A DNA stretch of 14,712 nt, from positions 1 through 14,712 of the forward strand of contig JASEHK010000020.1 of assembly GCA_030018875.1 (NCBI GenBank), written 5' to 3'. Shown here piece after piece: positions 1 to 6,511 of the stretch (the first letter of the stretch is position 1; each line of letters opens with the position of its first letter). Both the position numbers and the translations under genes were made by a program. The notes under the pieces were generated by a model. That model worked only from the letters and a program-made list of their open reading frames with translations, was not told the origin of the DNA and did not search any database. The DNA comes from Endomicrobiia bacterium (lineage in GTDB: Bacteria; Elusimicrobiota; Endomicrobiia; PHAN01).

Positions 1-1
1 A

Positions 2-928
2 CCCGAGGCACCATCAGGGAAAAACTATCTCTCGTATTCTCTTGCGGCTCGAGGGCTCGAACTCGACTACGCGCTTCGCCTCGTCGAGGAAGCGCTTGCC
101 GCCGCGCCGACGGCTCCGGCTTACATAGACACTCTCGGATGGATATATTTCAAGAAAGGCAGATACGAGGACGCCGAGCGCGAATTAGACCGCGCCGTCG
201 CCCTTCAGCGCGACTGGGAGATATTCTATCACGTCGCTGAAGTCAAGGAAAAATTGGGTAAAGAGCGCGAGGCGATATCGGCTTACTGTTTCGCGCTTTA
301 TTACGGCGCCAAAACGCGCGACGCGCGCGAAATCGAAAAAAGACTCTCGACTCTCTCGAAAAAGCACGACCCCGAAGTTATATTTCACAACTTTATAAGG
401 ACGATAATCTCGGAAAAGTCCGCCGCGGGAAAAATAGACGCGGGATTCGTCGCAAAAACTCCGCAGGGGGCATTCCGCGGCACGGCCTATTATCGCGCGC
501 CGAATATTTTCACACTTGAAATCGGCGACGGACTTTTCAAGACATTCGTAAGGCTGGAACATACGCTGGAGTTCTTTGGGGCCGCGCCGGCAATGCTGCC
601 GGAGACCGAGACCAAAGATATAATGTCCGTGTTAAGAAGTGTATTTTCCGGAGTATTTTATGAGACGATGACGAACACCGCGACGCGCCCCAAAGGCGGA
701 AACCTGTTGGAAATAAACACAGCGGACGCAAATATCACGGTGTCCAGATTCACCGGCGACGTAATCAGGATAGATGCCGCTCGACGGTGGGTCTGGAAAT
801 TCGCCGATTATATCGCAATGTCCCGGCGGCGCATACCGCGCAAAATGGAGTTCTTCGACGGGCGCGTGAAGATATTCGAAGCCAAAATAACGAGTCTGGA
901 AATACTCCCCGTCGAATCCGATGAATGA
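2..928 (+). CDS. TPR protein with C-terminal LolA/LolB-like domain (5' partial)
   Basis: The reading frame is open from the left window edge, so the start is missing; 308 codons precede the TGA. The first ~95 residues form about three tetratricopeptide units; one is clear, with a TLGWIYFKKGRYEDAE core around residues 41-56. From roughly residue 145 a beta-rich domain follows: short strands such as GAFRGTAYYRAPNIFTLEIG, a hydrophobic middle, then a last third in the style KMEFFDGRVKIFEAKITSLEI. This layout is that of LolA/LolB-fold (DUF4292-type) lipoprotein-related domains; I see the pattern but no signature residue that settles it. The gene overlaps ispE by 8 bases. In gammaproteobacteria lolB lies directly upstream of ispE, which supports the assignment. 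Likely role, inferred: periplasmic or outer-membrane lipoprotein handling, with TPRs for protein contacts. Any signal peptide lies outside the window. Confidence 0.7.
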   Translation, partial: PEAPSGKNYLSYSLAARGLELDYALRLVEEALAAAPTAPAYIDTLGWIYFKKGRYEDAERELDRAVALQRDWEIFYHVAEVKEKLGKEREAISAYCFALYYGAKTRDAREIEKRLSTLSKKHDPEVIFHNFIRTIISEKSAAGKIDAGFVAKTPQGAFRGTAYYRAPNIFTLEIGDGLFKTFVRLEHTLEFFGAAPAMLPETETKDIMSVLRSVFSGVFYETMTNTATRPKGGNLLEINTADANITVSRFTGDVIRIDAARRWVWKFADYIAMSRRRIPRKMEFFDGRVKIFEAKITSLEILPVESDE

Positions 929-1772
929 AATAATCCTGCGCGCCCCCGCGAAAATAAATCTATTCCTTGAAATCGAGCGGAGGCGCCCCGACGGTTACCA
1001 CGACATATCAAGCGTCTTCAGGCTGATAGACGTCGCCGACGAGATCGCGGCCGAAAGAATTCCGTCGGGCGTGGAGTTTTCCTGCGACGTGCCGTCGCTC
1101 GACGGACCGGACAATCTGGCGGCGCGCGCCGCGCGCGCCGCGCTCGGGGCCGCGAGGATACGGGGCGGCGTAAAAATAAAGCTTTCGAAAAAAATACCGT
1201 GGGGTTCGGGGCTGGGCGGAGCGTCTTCCGACGCGGCCGCCGCCATAAACGCCTCGCTCGCGCTTTACGGCGTCGAAATGGATAAAGCGCGGCTCATCAA
1301 AATCGGAAAGTACCTTGGCGCCGACGTCCCGTTTTTTTTAAGCGGGGCCGCAACCGCCGAAGTGCGCGGCATCGGCGAACAAATCGTCCCGCTCGAATGG
1401 CCGCGTAACCTCGATATCGTCGTCGTCAAACCTCCGTTTTCAATATCCACGAAAGAGGCGTATTCGCGCCTCGCTTTTCCCTTGACTGCCCCGCGCCAAA
1501 TTGATAAAATAACCGCCGCTATAAAAGCCGGCGAACCCATTGAAAAAATCGCTCCTCACTTGTTCAACCGTTTCGAGGAAATCGCCGCGCAGAGCCATCC
1601 CGAAATCAGAAATTTAAAGGGGTTTCTCGACGACCAAGGCGCCCTTGCATCCTTGATGAGCGGATCGGGCTCGGCGGTCTTCGGAATCTTCGCCGACAAG
1701 ATTTCCGCATCCCTCGCCTCGGCGGCCGTTCAGCGGGAGTCGCTCAGGGCTTATGCGACCCGAACGCTCTAA
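921..1772 (+). CDS. ispE: 4-diphosphocytidyl-2-C-methyl-D-erythritol kinase
   Basis: Cytosolic GHMP-family kinase of the MEP isoprenoid pathway. It phosphorylates the 2-hydroxyl of CDP-methylerythritol with ATP. The 283-residue length is normal. Visible hallmarks: PAKINLFL at residues 9-16 with the substrate-binding Lys11, RPDGYH at 22-27, the ATP-binding glycine-rich loop PWGSGLGGASSDAA at 93-106, the GADVPFFL motif at 133-140 with catalytic Asp135, and the C-terminal GHMP motif MSGSGSAVFG at 246-255. The ATG at 921 lies inside the end of the upstream gene (8-base overlap, no clear Shine-Dalgarno), which suggests translational coupling. The usual downstream partner prs is absent; a tRNA gene follows instead. 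The family assignment is secure. Confidence 0.97.
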   Translation: MNEIILRAPAKINLFLEIERRRPDGYHDISSVFRLIDVADEIAAERIPSGVEFSCDVPSLDGPDNLAARAARAALGAARIRGGVKIKLSKKIPWGSGLGGASSDAAAAINASLALYGVEMDKARLIKIGKYLGADVPFFLSGAATAEVRGIGEQIVPLEWPRNLDIVVVKPPFSISTKEAYSRLAFPLTAPRQIDKITAAIKAGEPIEKIAPHLFNRFEEIAAQSHPEIRNLKGFLDDQGALASLMSGSGSAVFGIFADKISASLASAAVQRESLRAYATRTL

Positions 1773-1823
1773 AGTCTTCGTCGGCAGAACGACATTTTTT
1801 CAATTCGATTTCTTATCGTAAAT

Positions 1824-1894
1824 TCCGGGGTAGTGTAATGGCAGCACAAGGGACTTTGAATCCCTTCGTCGTGGTTCGAATCCACGCCCCGGAG
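1824..1894 (+). tRNA. trnQ: tRNA-Gln (anticodon UUG)
   Basis: A complete cloverleaf can be folded by eye. The acceptor stem TCCGGGG (1824-1830) pairs perfectly with CCCCGGA (1887-1893), with G1894 as discriminator. The D stem is GTG/CAC (1833-1835 with 1845-1847). The anticodon stem AGGGA/TCCCT (1849-1853 with 1861-1865) encloses loop CTTTGAA, giving anticodon TTG at 1856-1858. The variable loop is 1866-1869. The T stem CGTGG/CCACG (1870-1874 with 1882-1886) encloses loop TTCGAAT. No CCA is encoded: a run of seven T follows at once (1895-1901) and may help end transcription. The 3' end must therefore be added by a nucleotidyltransferase, and one is encoded at 11850-13349. Confidence 0.97.
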
Positions 1895-1903
1895 TTTTTT
1901 TAA

Positions 1904-2113
1904 GGAATCCTCAATGCCCTCAAAAAATTCAAAACGGCGGAAGCGAACGCGTTCCTTCTCGGCGACACCGCCACCGACATGCTTTCCGCCTCGTCCGCCG
2001 GCGTAAAAGCCGTAGGCGCCCTGTGGGGCTTCCGCGCCGCCAAAGAACTCGTCGTAAACGGCTCGGACGCGCTCGTGTCAAAACCCTCCGAAGTTCTTGG
2101 CCTTTTGCTATAA
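1904..2113 (+). pseudogene. HAD-superfamily phosphatase remnant (C-terminal third only)
   Basis: Between the tRNA and the next gene one frame, open from a TAA at 1901 to a TAA at 2111, encodes about 69 residues that read as the end of a phosphoglycolate-phosphatase-like HAD enzyme. It holds the motif IV core FLLGDTATDMLSASSAGVKA, then GALWGF, an ALVSKPSEVL segment and the terminus GLLL. In Gph/PpaX-type proteins the same order (GDS..D...A..AG....V.WG......L...ADY.V..P.EL) closes the protein. The nucleophile motif DxDxT, the cap and the motif II Ser/Thr are all absent, and there is no start codon near the 5' end. The break falls within about 10 bases of the tRNA 3' end, so a deletion or insertion next to the tRNA probably removed the front of the gene. 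Confidence 0.75.
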
Positions 2114-2114
2114 T
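2106..2114 (+). promoter_or_regulatory. Extended -10 promoter before the binding-protein gene
   Basis: The bases TGCTATAAT form a TGn extended -10 joined to a perfect TATAAT (2109-2114). No good -35 lies 16-18 bases upstream, which is usual for extended -10 promoters. The predicted transcription start, about 7 bases downstream, falls near 2121, only about 3 bases before the ATG at 2124. The transcript would then be nearly leaderless, or translation would begin at the second ATG (2145). The TAA of the HAD remnant lies within the element. Confidence 0.5.
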
Positions 2115-2123
2115 AATCCCGCG

Positions 2124-3788
2124 ATGAATATTATTTCGCCACGCATGAGACGAGCGGCCTGCCGAGCCGCCATACTGTTTTTTGCGATTGTTTCATACGA
2201 GGCCTGCGCGCCCCGCCGTAACGAGAACACCGTCGGCGGCGCGGCCAAAGACCATCAAAGCCGCGATACTTTCGTAAGGGCCATGCTCGGAGACGCCTCC
2301 TACCTCAATCCGCTGCTGGCTTCCGACTCCGCATCCGGCGACGTCAATTCTCTTGTGTTCAACGGCCTCGTCAAATACGACCGCGACCTTAACATCGTCG
2401 GAGAGCTGGCCGAATCGTGGCGAATCTCCGACGGAGGCCGCACGATAAAGTTCCGCCTCAAAAAAAACGTCCTCTGGCATGACGGCAAGCCGTTTACGTC
2501 CGCGGACGTAAAGTTCACCTACGAAAAACTCATTGACCCCAAAACTAAAACGCCCTACGCATCCGACTATCTCCTCGTCGAATCACTGTCCACGCCCGAC
2601 CCTTCAAGCGTGGTCGTCCGATACAAAAAACCTTTCGCGCCCGCGCTCGAATCGTGGGGCATGGGCATAATCCCGAAACACGTCTTCGAGGGAAAAGACA
2701 TCAACACTCATCCGGCGAACCGTTCTCCGATAGGCACGGGGCCGTTCAAGTTTTCCGGCTGGAAGTCCGACGAGCGTATCACTCTTGAGGCCTTCGACGA
2801 TTGCTTCGAAGGCGCTCCGGGAATAGGCAGGATAGTCTTTAGAGTCGTGCCCGACCAGTCGGTGCAGTTCCTGGAACTTCGCAACGACTCTCTGGATTTT
2901 ATGTCCCTTACTCCCGACCAGCACAACGCTTACGACGTGTTTTTCAGACGTCACGATAAATTCCGTTACGCCGCTTTTCAGTACGCGTATCTCGGCTTCA
3001 ATCTCAAACGCCGGCCTTTCGACGACCCGCGGGTCCGCCGCGCCATCGCCCACGCGATAGACAAATCACAAATAATAGACGGGGTCCTTTTGGGTATAGG
3101 ACGCGCGGCGACGGGACCTTTTCCGCCGCAGTCGTGGGCGCACAACCCCGATGTAAAAGATTTTGAATACGACCCCGCGAAGGCGCGCGCGATGCTTGAA
3201 TCCGCGGGCTGGCGCGATTCCGACAAAGACGGCGTTTTGGACAATATCGTCGTCGAGAACGGCGTCCGGCGGAAACAGAATTTCGAATTCACGGTGATGA
3301 CGAACCAGGGCAACAAGATTCGCGCGATGGCCGCCGAAATAATACAGTCCGAGCTCGCCGCCGTCGGCATAAAAATGAACATCCGCATAGTCGAATGGTC
3401 AACCTTCATTCATCAGTTTATTAACAAGAAAAACTTCGACGCGGTGATACTTGCATGGAATCTTGGCCGCGACCCCGACCAGTATTCGATATGGCACTCC
3501 GCCGAAAGTCAGGAGGGAAAATACAATTTCGTTTCCTACAACAACCCCGAGGCGGACGCCCTCATCGAGCGGGGCAGAGGGACATTCGACGCCGTCGAGC
3601 GGAGGCGGATTTATCGTCGGATGCACAAGATAATACATGACGACGCGGCCTACATATTTCTTTATTACCCCGATTCTTTGCCGGTCGTTCACAAAAGATT
3701 CGTCGGGCCCGAAGTCGCGCCGGCGGGCTTGGGCTGGAACTTCAGACAATGGCGCGCCGCGCCGGGAAAAATAAAATACGCATCCTGA
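2124..3788 (+). CDS. oppA: Peptide ABC transporter substrate-binding lipoprotein (SBP_bac_5 family)
   Basis: Extracytoplasmic solute receptor that delivers peptides (or nickel or other solutes carried by this family) to the permease encoded downstream. The 554-residue length fits DppA/OppA. A lipoprotein signal is visible: two arginines, a hydrophobic stretch AAILFFAIV, and Cys28 after YEA (a loose lipobox). Family landmarks follow in order: LNPLLASDSASGDVNSLVFN, the EL.ESW......FRLKKNVLWHDGKPFTSADV segment, GTGPFKF, the DDPRVRRAIAHAIDK motif in the middle and YDPAKARAMLESAGW. The start is uncertain: ATG 2124 or ATG 2145, the latter giving a 20-residue signal peptide; neither has a Shine-Dalgarno. 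Its own promoter precedes it. A HAD gene separates it from oppB. Substrate specificity cannot be read from the sequence. Confidence 0.92.
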   Translation: MNIISPRMRRAACRAAILFFAIVSYEACAPRRNENTVGGAAKDHQSRDTFVRAMLGDASYLNPLLASDSASGDVNSLVFNGLVKYDRDLNIVGELAESWRISDGGRTIKFRLKKNVLWHDGKPFTSADVKFTYEKLIDPKTKTPYASDYLLVESLSTPDPSSVVVRYKKPFAPALESWGMGIIPKHVFEGKDINTHPANRSPIGTGPFKFSGWKSDERITLEAFDDCFEGAPGIGRIVFRVVPDQSVQFLELRNDSLDFMSLTPDQHNAYDVFFRRHDKFRYAAFQYAYLGFNLKRRPFDDPRVRRAIAHAIDKSQIIDGVLLGIGRAATGPFPPQSWAHNPDVKDFEYDPAKARAMLESAGWRDSDKDGVLDNIVVENGVRRKQNFEFTVMTNQGNKIRAMAAEIIQSELAAVGIKMNIRIVEWSTFIHQFINKKNFDAVILAWNLGRDPDQYSIWHSAESQEGKYNFVSYNNPEADALIERGRGTFDAVERRRIYRRMHKIIHDDAAYIFLYYPDSLPVVHKRFVGPEVAPAGLGWNFRQWRAAPGKIKYAS

Positions 3789-3885
3789 AATTATTGAGTT
3801 CTACCGAGACGGCGACGTTGCCGAAGCGGTCGCGCATTTGAACGCTTATCGGAATAATAAAATAAGATTTTTTCTTGTTTTTTGA
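3775..3885 (+). pseudogene. Possible short coding remnant in the oppA-HAD gap
   Basis: The 122-base gap after oppA holds a short open stretch (TAA at 3772 to TGA at 3883) whose middle, EFYRDGDVAEAVAHLNAYR, is helical, amphipathic and uses codons typical of the host. It resembles a TPR-type helix pair, but 36 residues with no start codon cannot be assigned. It may be the tail of a lost gene or chance. The rest of the gap is T/A-rich and holds no convincing terminator. Confidence 0.2.
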
Positions 3886-3910
3886 GACGAGAAAAAATGT
3901 GGAGAAAAAC

Positions 3911-4606
3911 ATGACCATCAAAGCCGTACTTTTCGACGTGGACAACACGCTCGTGGACTTTATGAGGATGAAACAAATCGCCGTCGAGACCGCCGTGGAC
4001 TATATGATGAGCGCGGGACTGCCGGGACTCAAAGAGGAACTCTACAACGAGATATTCGCATATTACCGCAGCAACCACATAGAGAGTCAGAAAGCTCTTG
4101 AGGTCGTCATCGAAAAGCGCCTCGGCTCCGTAGACAGAAAGATTCTGGCGATGGGAATAATAGGATATCAGCGCGGAAGGGATATGTCCACTTACGCTTA
4201 TCCGAAAGTCGAAATCACCATCAAAGAGATAATCCGCATGGGTCTCCAAGTCGGCGTAGTCTCGGACGCTCCGTCGGAGCAGTGTTACAACCGTCTGGCC
4301 AGATTGCATCTCATACCGTGGCTCGACGTGGTCGTCACATACGACGACACGCATGAATACAAGCCGTCTGAAAAACCTTTCAGGTTGGCGCTCGATAGAC
4401 TCGGAATCGGGCCGGATGAGACGCTCTACGTCGGAGATTGGCCGCAGAAGGACATAGTCGGCTCCAAAAAAGTTGGCCTCGTGACGGTATTCGCCAGGTG
4501 GGGCGAGCACAAGAACGCGCCCGACACCGGGGCGGATTATGACCTCGACTCCGTCGAAAAAGTCCTCGGAGTAATCAGGAAAATAAATACGCGCGAAAAC
4601 GAATGA
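3911..4606 (+). CDS. HAD-superfamily hydrolase, subfamily IA
   Basis: Small soluble phosphatase-type enzyme of 231 residues, the normal size. The four HAD motifs are present: FDVDNTLVD with nucleophile Asp9 and acid/base Asp11, motif II VVSDAPSE with Ser118, the motif III lysine in the EYKPSEKPF segment (Lys151 or Lys155), and motif IV VGDWPQKD with Asp176 and Asp181. An all-helical cap fills residues ~17-95. The ATG at 3911 is chosen because GGAG lies about 7 bases upstream and the HAD fold starts there; an upstream TTG would add an implausible N-terminus. The gene lies between oppA and oppB. Its substrate is unknown; sugar phosphates, phosphoglycolate and nucleotides are all possible. It is not the intact copy of the remnant at 1904, as the motif IV regions differ strongly. 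Confidence 0.88.
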   Translation: MTIKAVLFDVDNTLVDFMRMKQIAVETAVDYMMSAGLPGLKEELYNEIFAYYRSNHIESQKALEVVIEKRLGSVDRKILAMGIIGYQRGRDMSTYAYPKVEITIKEIIRMGLQVGVVSDAPSEQCYNRLARLHLIPWLDVVVTYDDTHEYKPSEKPFRLALDRLGIGPDETLYVGDWPQKDIVGSKKVGLVTVFARWGEHKNAPDTGADYDLDSVEKVLGVIRKINTRENE

Positions 4607-4672
4607 CTCTCATCTCCCTTGCCCCCGTATCAAGTACGGGGCAGGCTCTAATCCTCTCCCAAGAAATGAGAG
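4607..4672. repeat. 66-bp imperfect palindrome with nested hairpin
   Basis: The element begins right after the HAD stop codon and ends 11 bases before oppB. Its ends are the exact inverted repeat CTCTCAT (4607-4613) and ATGAGAG (4666-4672). Inside, CCCCGTA (4623-4629) pairs with TACGGGG (4635-4641) around a TCAAG loop, and T4620/G4621 extend the stem past one bulged C. No T-run follows, so it is not a standard intrinsic terminator. It could be a dispersed palindromic (REP/MITE-like) repeat or an RNA structure that tunes oppBCDF expression relative to upstream genes. Copy number cannot be judged from one window. Confidence 0.55.
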
Positions 4673-4683
4673 AAAGATAAAAA

Positions 4684-5679
4684 ATGAAAAAATATATTTT
4701 CAGACGGATAATTCACTCCATACCCGTATTGTTCGGCATAACGCTGCTTACGTTTTTCGTGATGCAGACCGCCCCCGGCAAGCCCACGGACACCGTCGAG
4801 TTCAGCGCGCGCGTATCGGCAGAATCCAAACAGCGCCTGATAAAACTATACGAGCTCGACAAGCCCATCCACGTCAGATACCTCAAATGGCTCTTTCGCC
4901 TCGCGCGGCTCGATTTCGGCAACTCATTCCGCGACGATAGACCGGCGATTAAAAAAATAGCCGAGCGACTGCCAGCAACGCTTCTTCTCAATATACTTTC
5001 TCTCGGCGTGATTTTCGCCGGCGGCATAACGCTTGGGGCGCTTTGCGCCGTACGTCACAAAACTTTCATTGATAATTTCGTCACCACGCTCGTCTTCGTC
5101 GGATATTCGCTGCCGGCATTCTGGCTCGCGCTGATGGGCATAATTCTTTTCGGAATAAATCTCGGCATACTTCCCATATCGGGGCTGCGATCGCTGAATT
5201 ACGATTTTCTGCCGTGGTGGGGCAAAATCGCGGATGTAGCCCGTCACCTCGTTTTGCCGGTCGCCATCACATCGTTTACCGGCGTGGCCGGACTCACCAG
5301 ATATGCCAAAAGCGGAATGCTCGACGCTCTCAAATCCGACTATGCCCGCTTCGCGCGCGCGAAGGGTGTGACAGAAACGAGAGTCATTTTCGCCCACGCT
5401 TTAAGAAATGCGCTGCTACCCGTAATAACCATAATGGGACTATCCATCCCGGGAATCATCGGCGGAGGATTTATATTCGAGACGATATTCGCCTATCCCG
5501 GAATGGGCAGGCTGGGATATGAAGCCATAATGTCGCGCGACTATCCCGTGGTAATGGCGATAAGCGTAATAGTGGCCGCGCTGACGCTATCGGGCAACAT
5601 AATCGCCGACGCCGCTTACGCTTTCGCCGACCCGAGAATACGTTATTCCGACGGGAAAAATCGGCGCCGCGACTCATAA
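4684..5679 (+). CDS. oppB: Peptide ABC transporter permease, OppB/DppB type
   Basis: Inner-membrane permease subunit of 331 residues, typical for DppB/OppB. The N-terminus MKKYIFRRIIHSIPVLFGIT leads into the first membrane helix (about residues 9-29). A soluble loop with the family-typical LDKPIHVRYLKWL segment follows, then helices near 100-122, 132-156, 186-206, 245-268 and 290-312. The cytoplasmic coupling (EAA) loop is at about 219-245, with DYARFARAKGV and HALRNALLPV, the site that docks on the ATPases. It ends near ADPRIRY, a usual terminus. It lies 4 bases upstream of oppC. The Shine-Dalgarno is weak (GAGAGAAAG). It pairs with OppC to form the pore. Confidence 0.95.
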   Translation: MKKYIFRRIIHSIPVLFGITLLTFFVMQTAPGKPTDTVEFSARVSAESKQRLIKLYELDKPIHVRYLKWLFRLARLDFGNSFRDDRPAIKKIAERLPATLLLNILSLGVIFAGGITLGALCAVRHKTFIDNFVTTLVFVGYSLPAFWLALMGIILFGINLGILPISGLRSLNYDFLPWWGKIADVARHLVLPVAITSFTGVAGLTRYAKSGMLDALKSDYARFARAKGVTETRVIFAHALRNALLPVITIMGLSIPGIIGGGFIFETIFAYPGMGRLGYEAIMSRDYPVVMAISVIVAALTLSGNIIADAAYAFADPRIRYSDGKNRRRDS

Positions 5680-5683
5680 ATTT

Positions 5684-6511
5684 ATGTTCAGATATTATTT
5701 TGACAGGCTGAAACGCAACAAACGCGCCGTCGCGGGACTCTCCGCCATAAGCGCTATTTTCATTCTGGGCGTGCTCGCCCCCGTAATCGCGCCGCGAACG
5801 CCGTTCGAGCAGAACCTCGTCGAGCGCCTCAAACCTCCGTCGAGAAAAGCTCTCATGGGCACCGACGACCTCGGCCGAGACGTATTATCAAGAATGCTTT
5901 ATTCCGTCAGAGTATCTTTCGCGGTGGGATTCACCGCCGTCGGAATATCGGTTCTGATAGGAACTTTTGTAGGCATATTAAGCGGATACTCCGGCGGGAA
6001 GACCGACGCCGTCATAATGCGTTTCGTGGACGTAATGCTGTGCTTCCCAACCTTCTTTCTCATACTGATGGTCATAGCGTTTCTGGAGCCCGGCATTCTG
6101 GCGGTGATGGCCATAATAGGTCTGACATCGTGGATGGGACTCTCCCGTCTCGTCAGGGCGGAGGTTATGTCGCTGAAAGAAAGAGAGTTCGCGCTCGCGG
6201 CGCGACTGCTGGGACTTAAGAAACGCCGCATATTTTTCGTGCACATACTGCCCAACGTCGTCTCGCCGATTCTGGTGTCGGCAACTATGAGCGTGGGCTC
6301 GGCGATTCTCATAGAGTCGGGACTTTCATTTTTGGGACTCGGCGTAATGCCTCCGGAGCCGTCGTGGGGACAGATGATATCGTCGGGGAAGGACTATATA
6401 CATCTGGCGTGGTGGCTCTCGCTTTTCCCGGGACTCGCCATCCTTGCCACAGTATTGTCGTTCAATATGCTCGGCGAAGGCCTGCGCGACGTATTCGATC
6501 CGAAACTATGA
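5684..6511 (+). CDS. oppC: Peptide ABC transporter permease, OppC/DppC type
   Basis: Second permease subunit, 275 residues, which forms a heterodimer with OppB in the inner membrane. Visible: an N-terminal RLKRNKRAVAGL segment and first helix (about 16-37), the OppC hallmark GTDDLGRDVLSR at 59-70, further helices near 79-101, 117-147, 196-215 and 243-262, and the EAA coupling loop with EREFALAARLLG and HILPNVVSPILV at about 167-198. The FLGLGVMPPEPSWGQM motif at 216-231 and the FDPKL terminus are standard. The start 4 bases after oppB has no clear Shine-Dalgarno. The stop overlaps the next start as ATGA, which implies coupled translation with oppD. Confidence 0.95.
   Translation: MFRYYFDRLKRNKRAVAGLSAISAIFILGVLAPVIAPRTPFEQNLVERLKPPSRKALMGTDDLGRDVLSRMLYSVRVSFAVGFTAVGISVLIGTFVGILSGYSGGKTDAVIMRFVDVMLCFPTFFLILMVIAFLEPGILAVMAIIGLTSWMGLSRLVRAEVMSLKEREFALAARLLGLKKRRIFFVHILPNVVSPILVSATMSVGSAILIESGLSFLGLGVMPPEPSWGQMISSGKDYIHLAWWLSLFPGLAILATVLSFNMLGEGLRDVFDPKL

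Noticed and set aside
1120..1146. Alternating GC tract inside ispE that could form Z-DNA or a palindrome
   Set aside because: It encodes an Ala/Arg-rich helix in frame and is explained by codon choice.
1771..1800. Possible terminator after ispE (GTCG/CGAC stem followed by T-run)
   Set aside because: The stem is only 4 bp with a 6-base loop. It may slow polymerase but is too weak to call.
1773..2123. Integrated element at the tRNA-Gln gene
   Set aside because: No integrase, no duplicated tRNA end and no phage genes are visible; only the adjacent gene truncation is supported.
3860..3900. T-rich then A-rich stretch before the HAD gene as a terminator or inverted repeat
   Set aside because: TTTTTTCT/AGAAAAAA could pair, but the stem is almost all A-T with a long loop and it leads directly into the HAD ribosome site.
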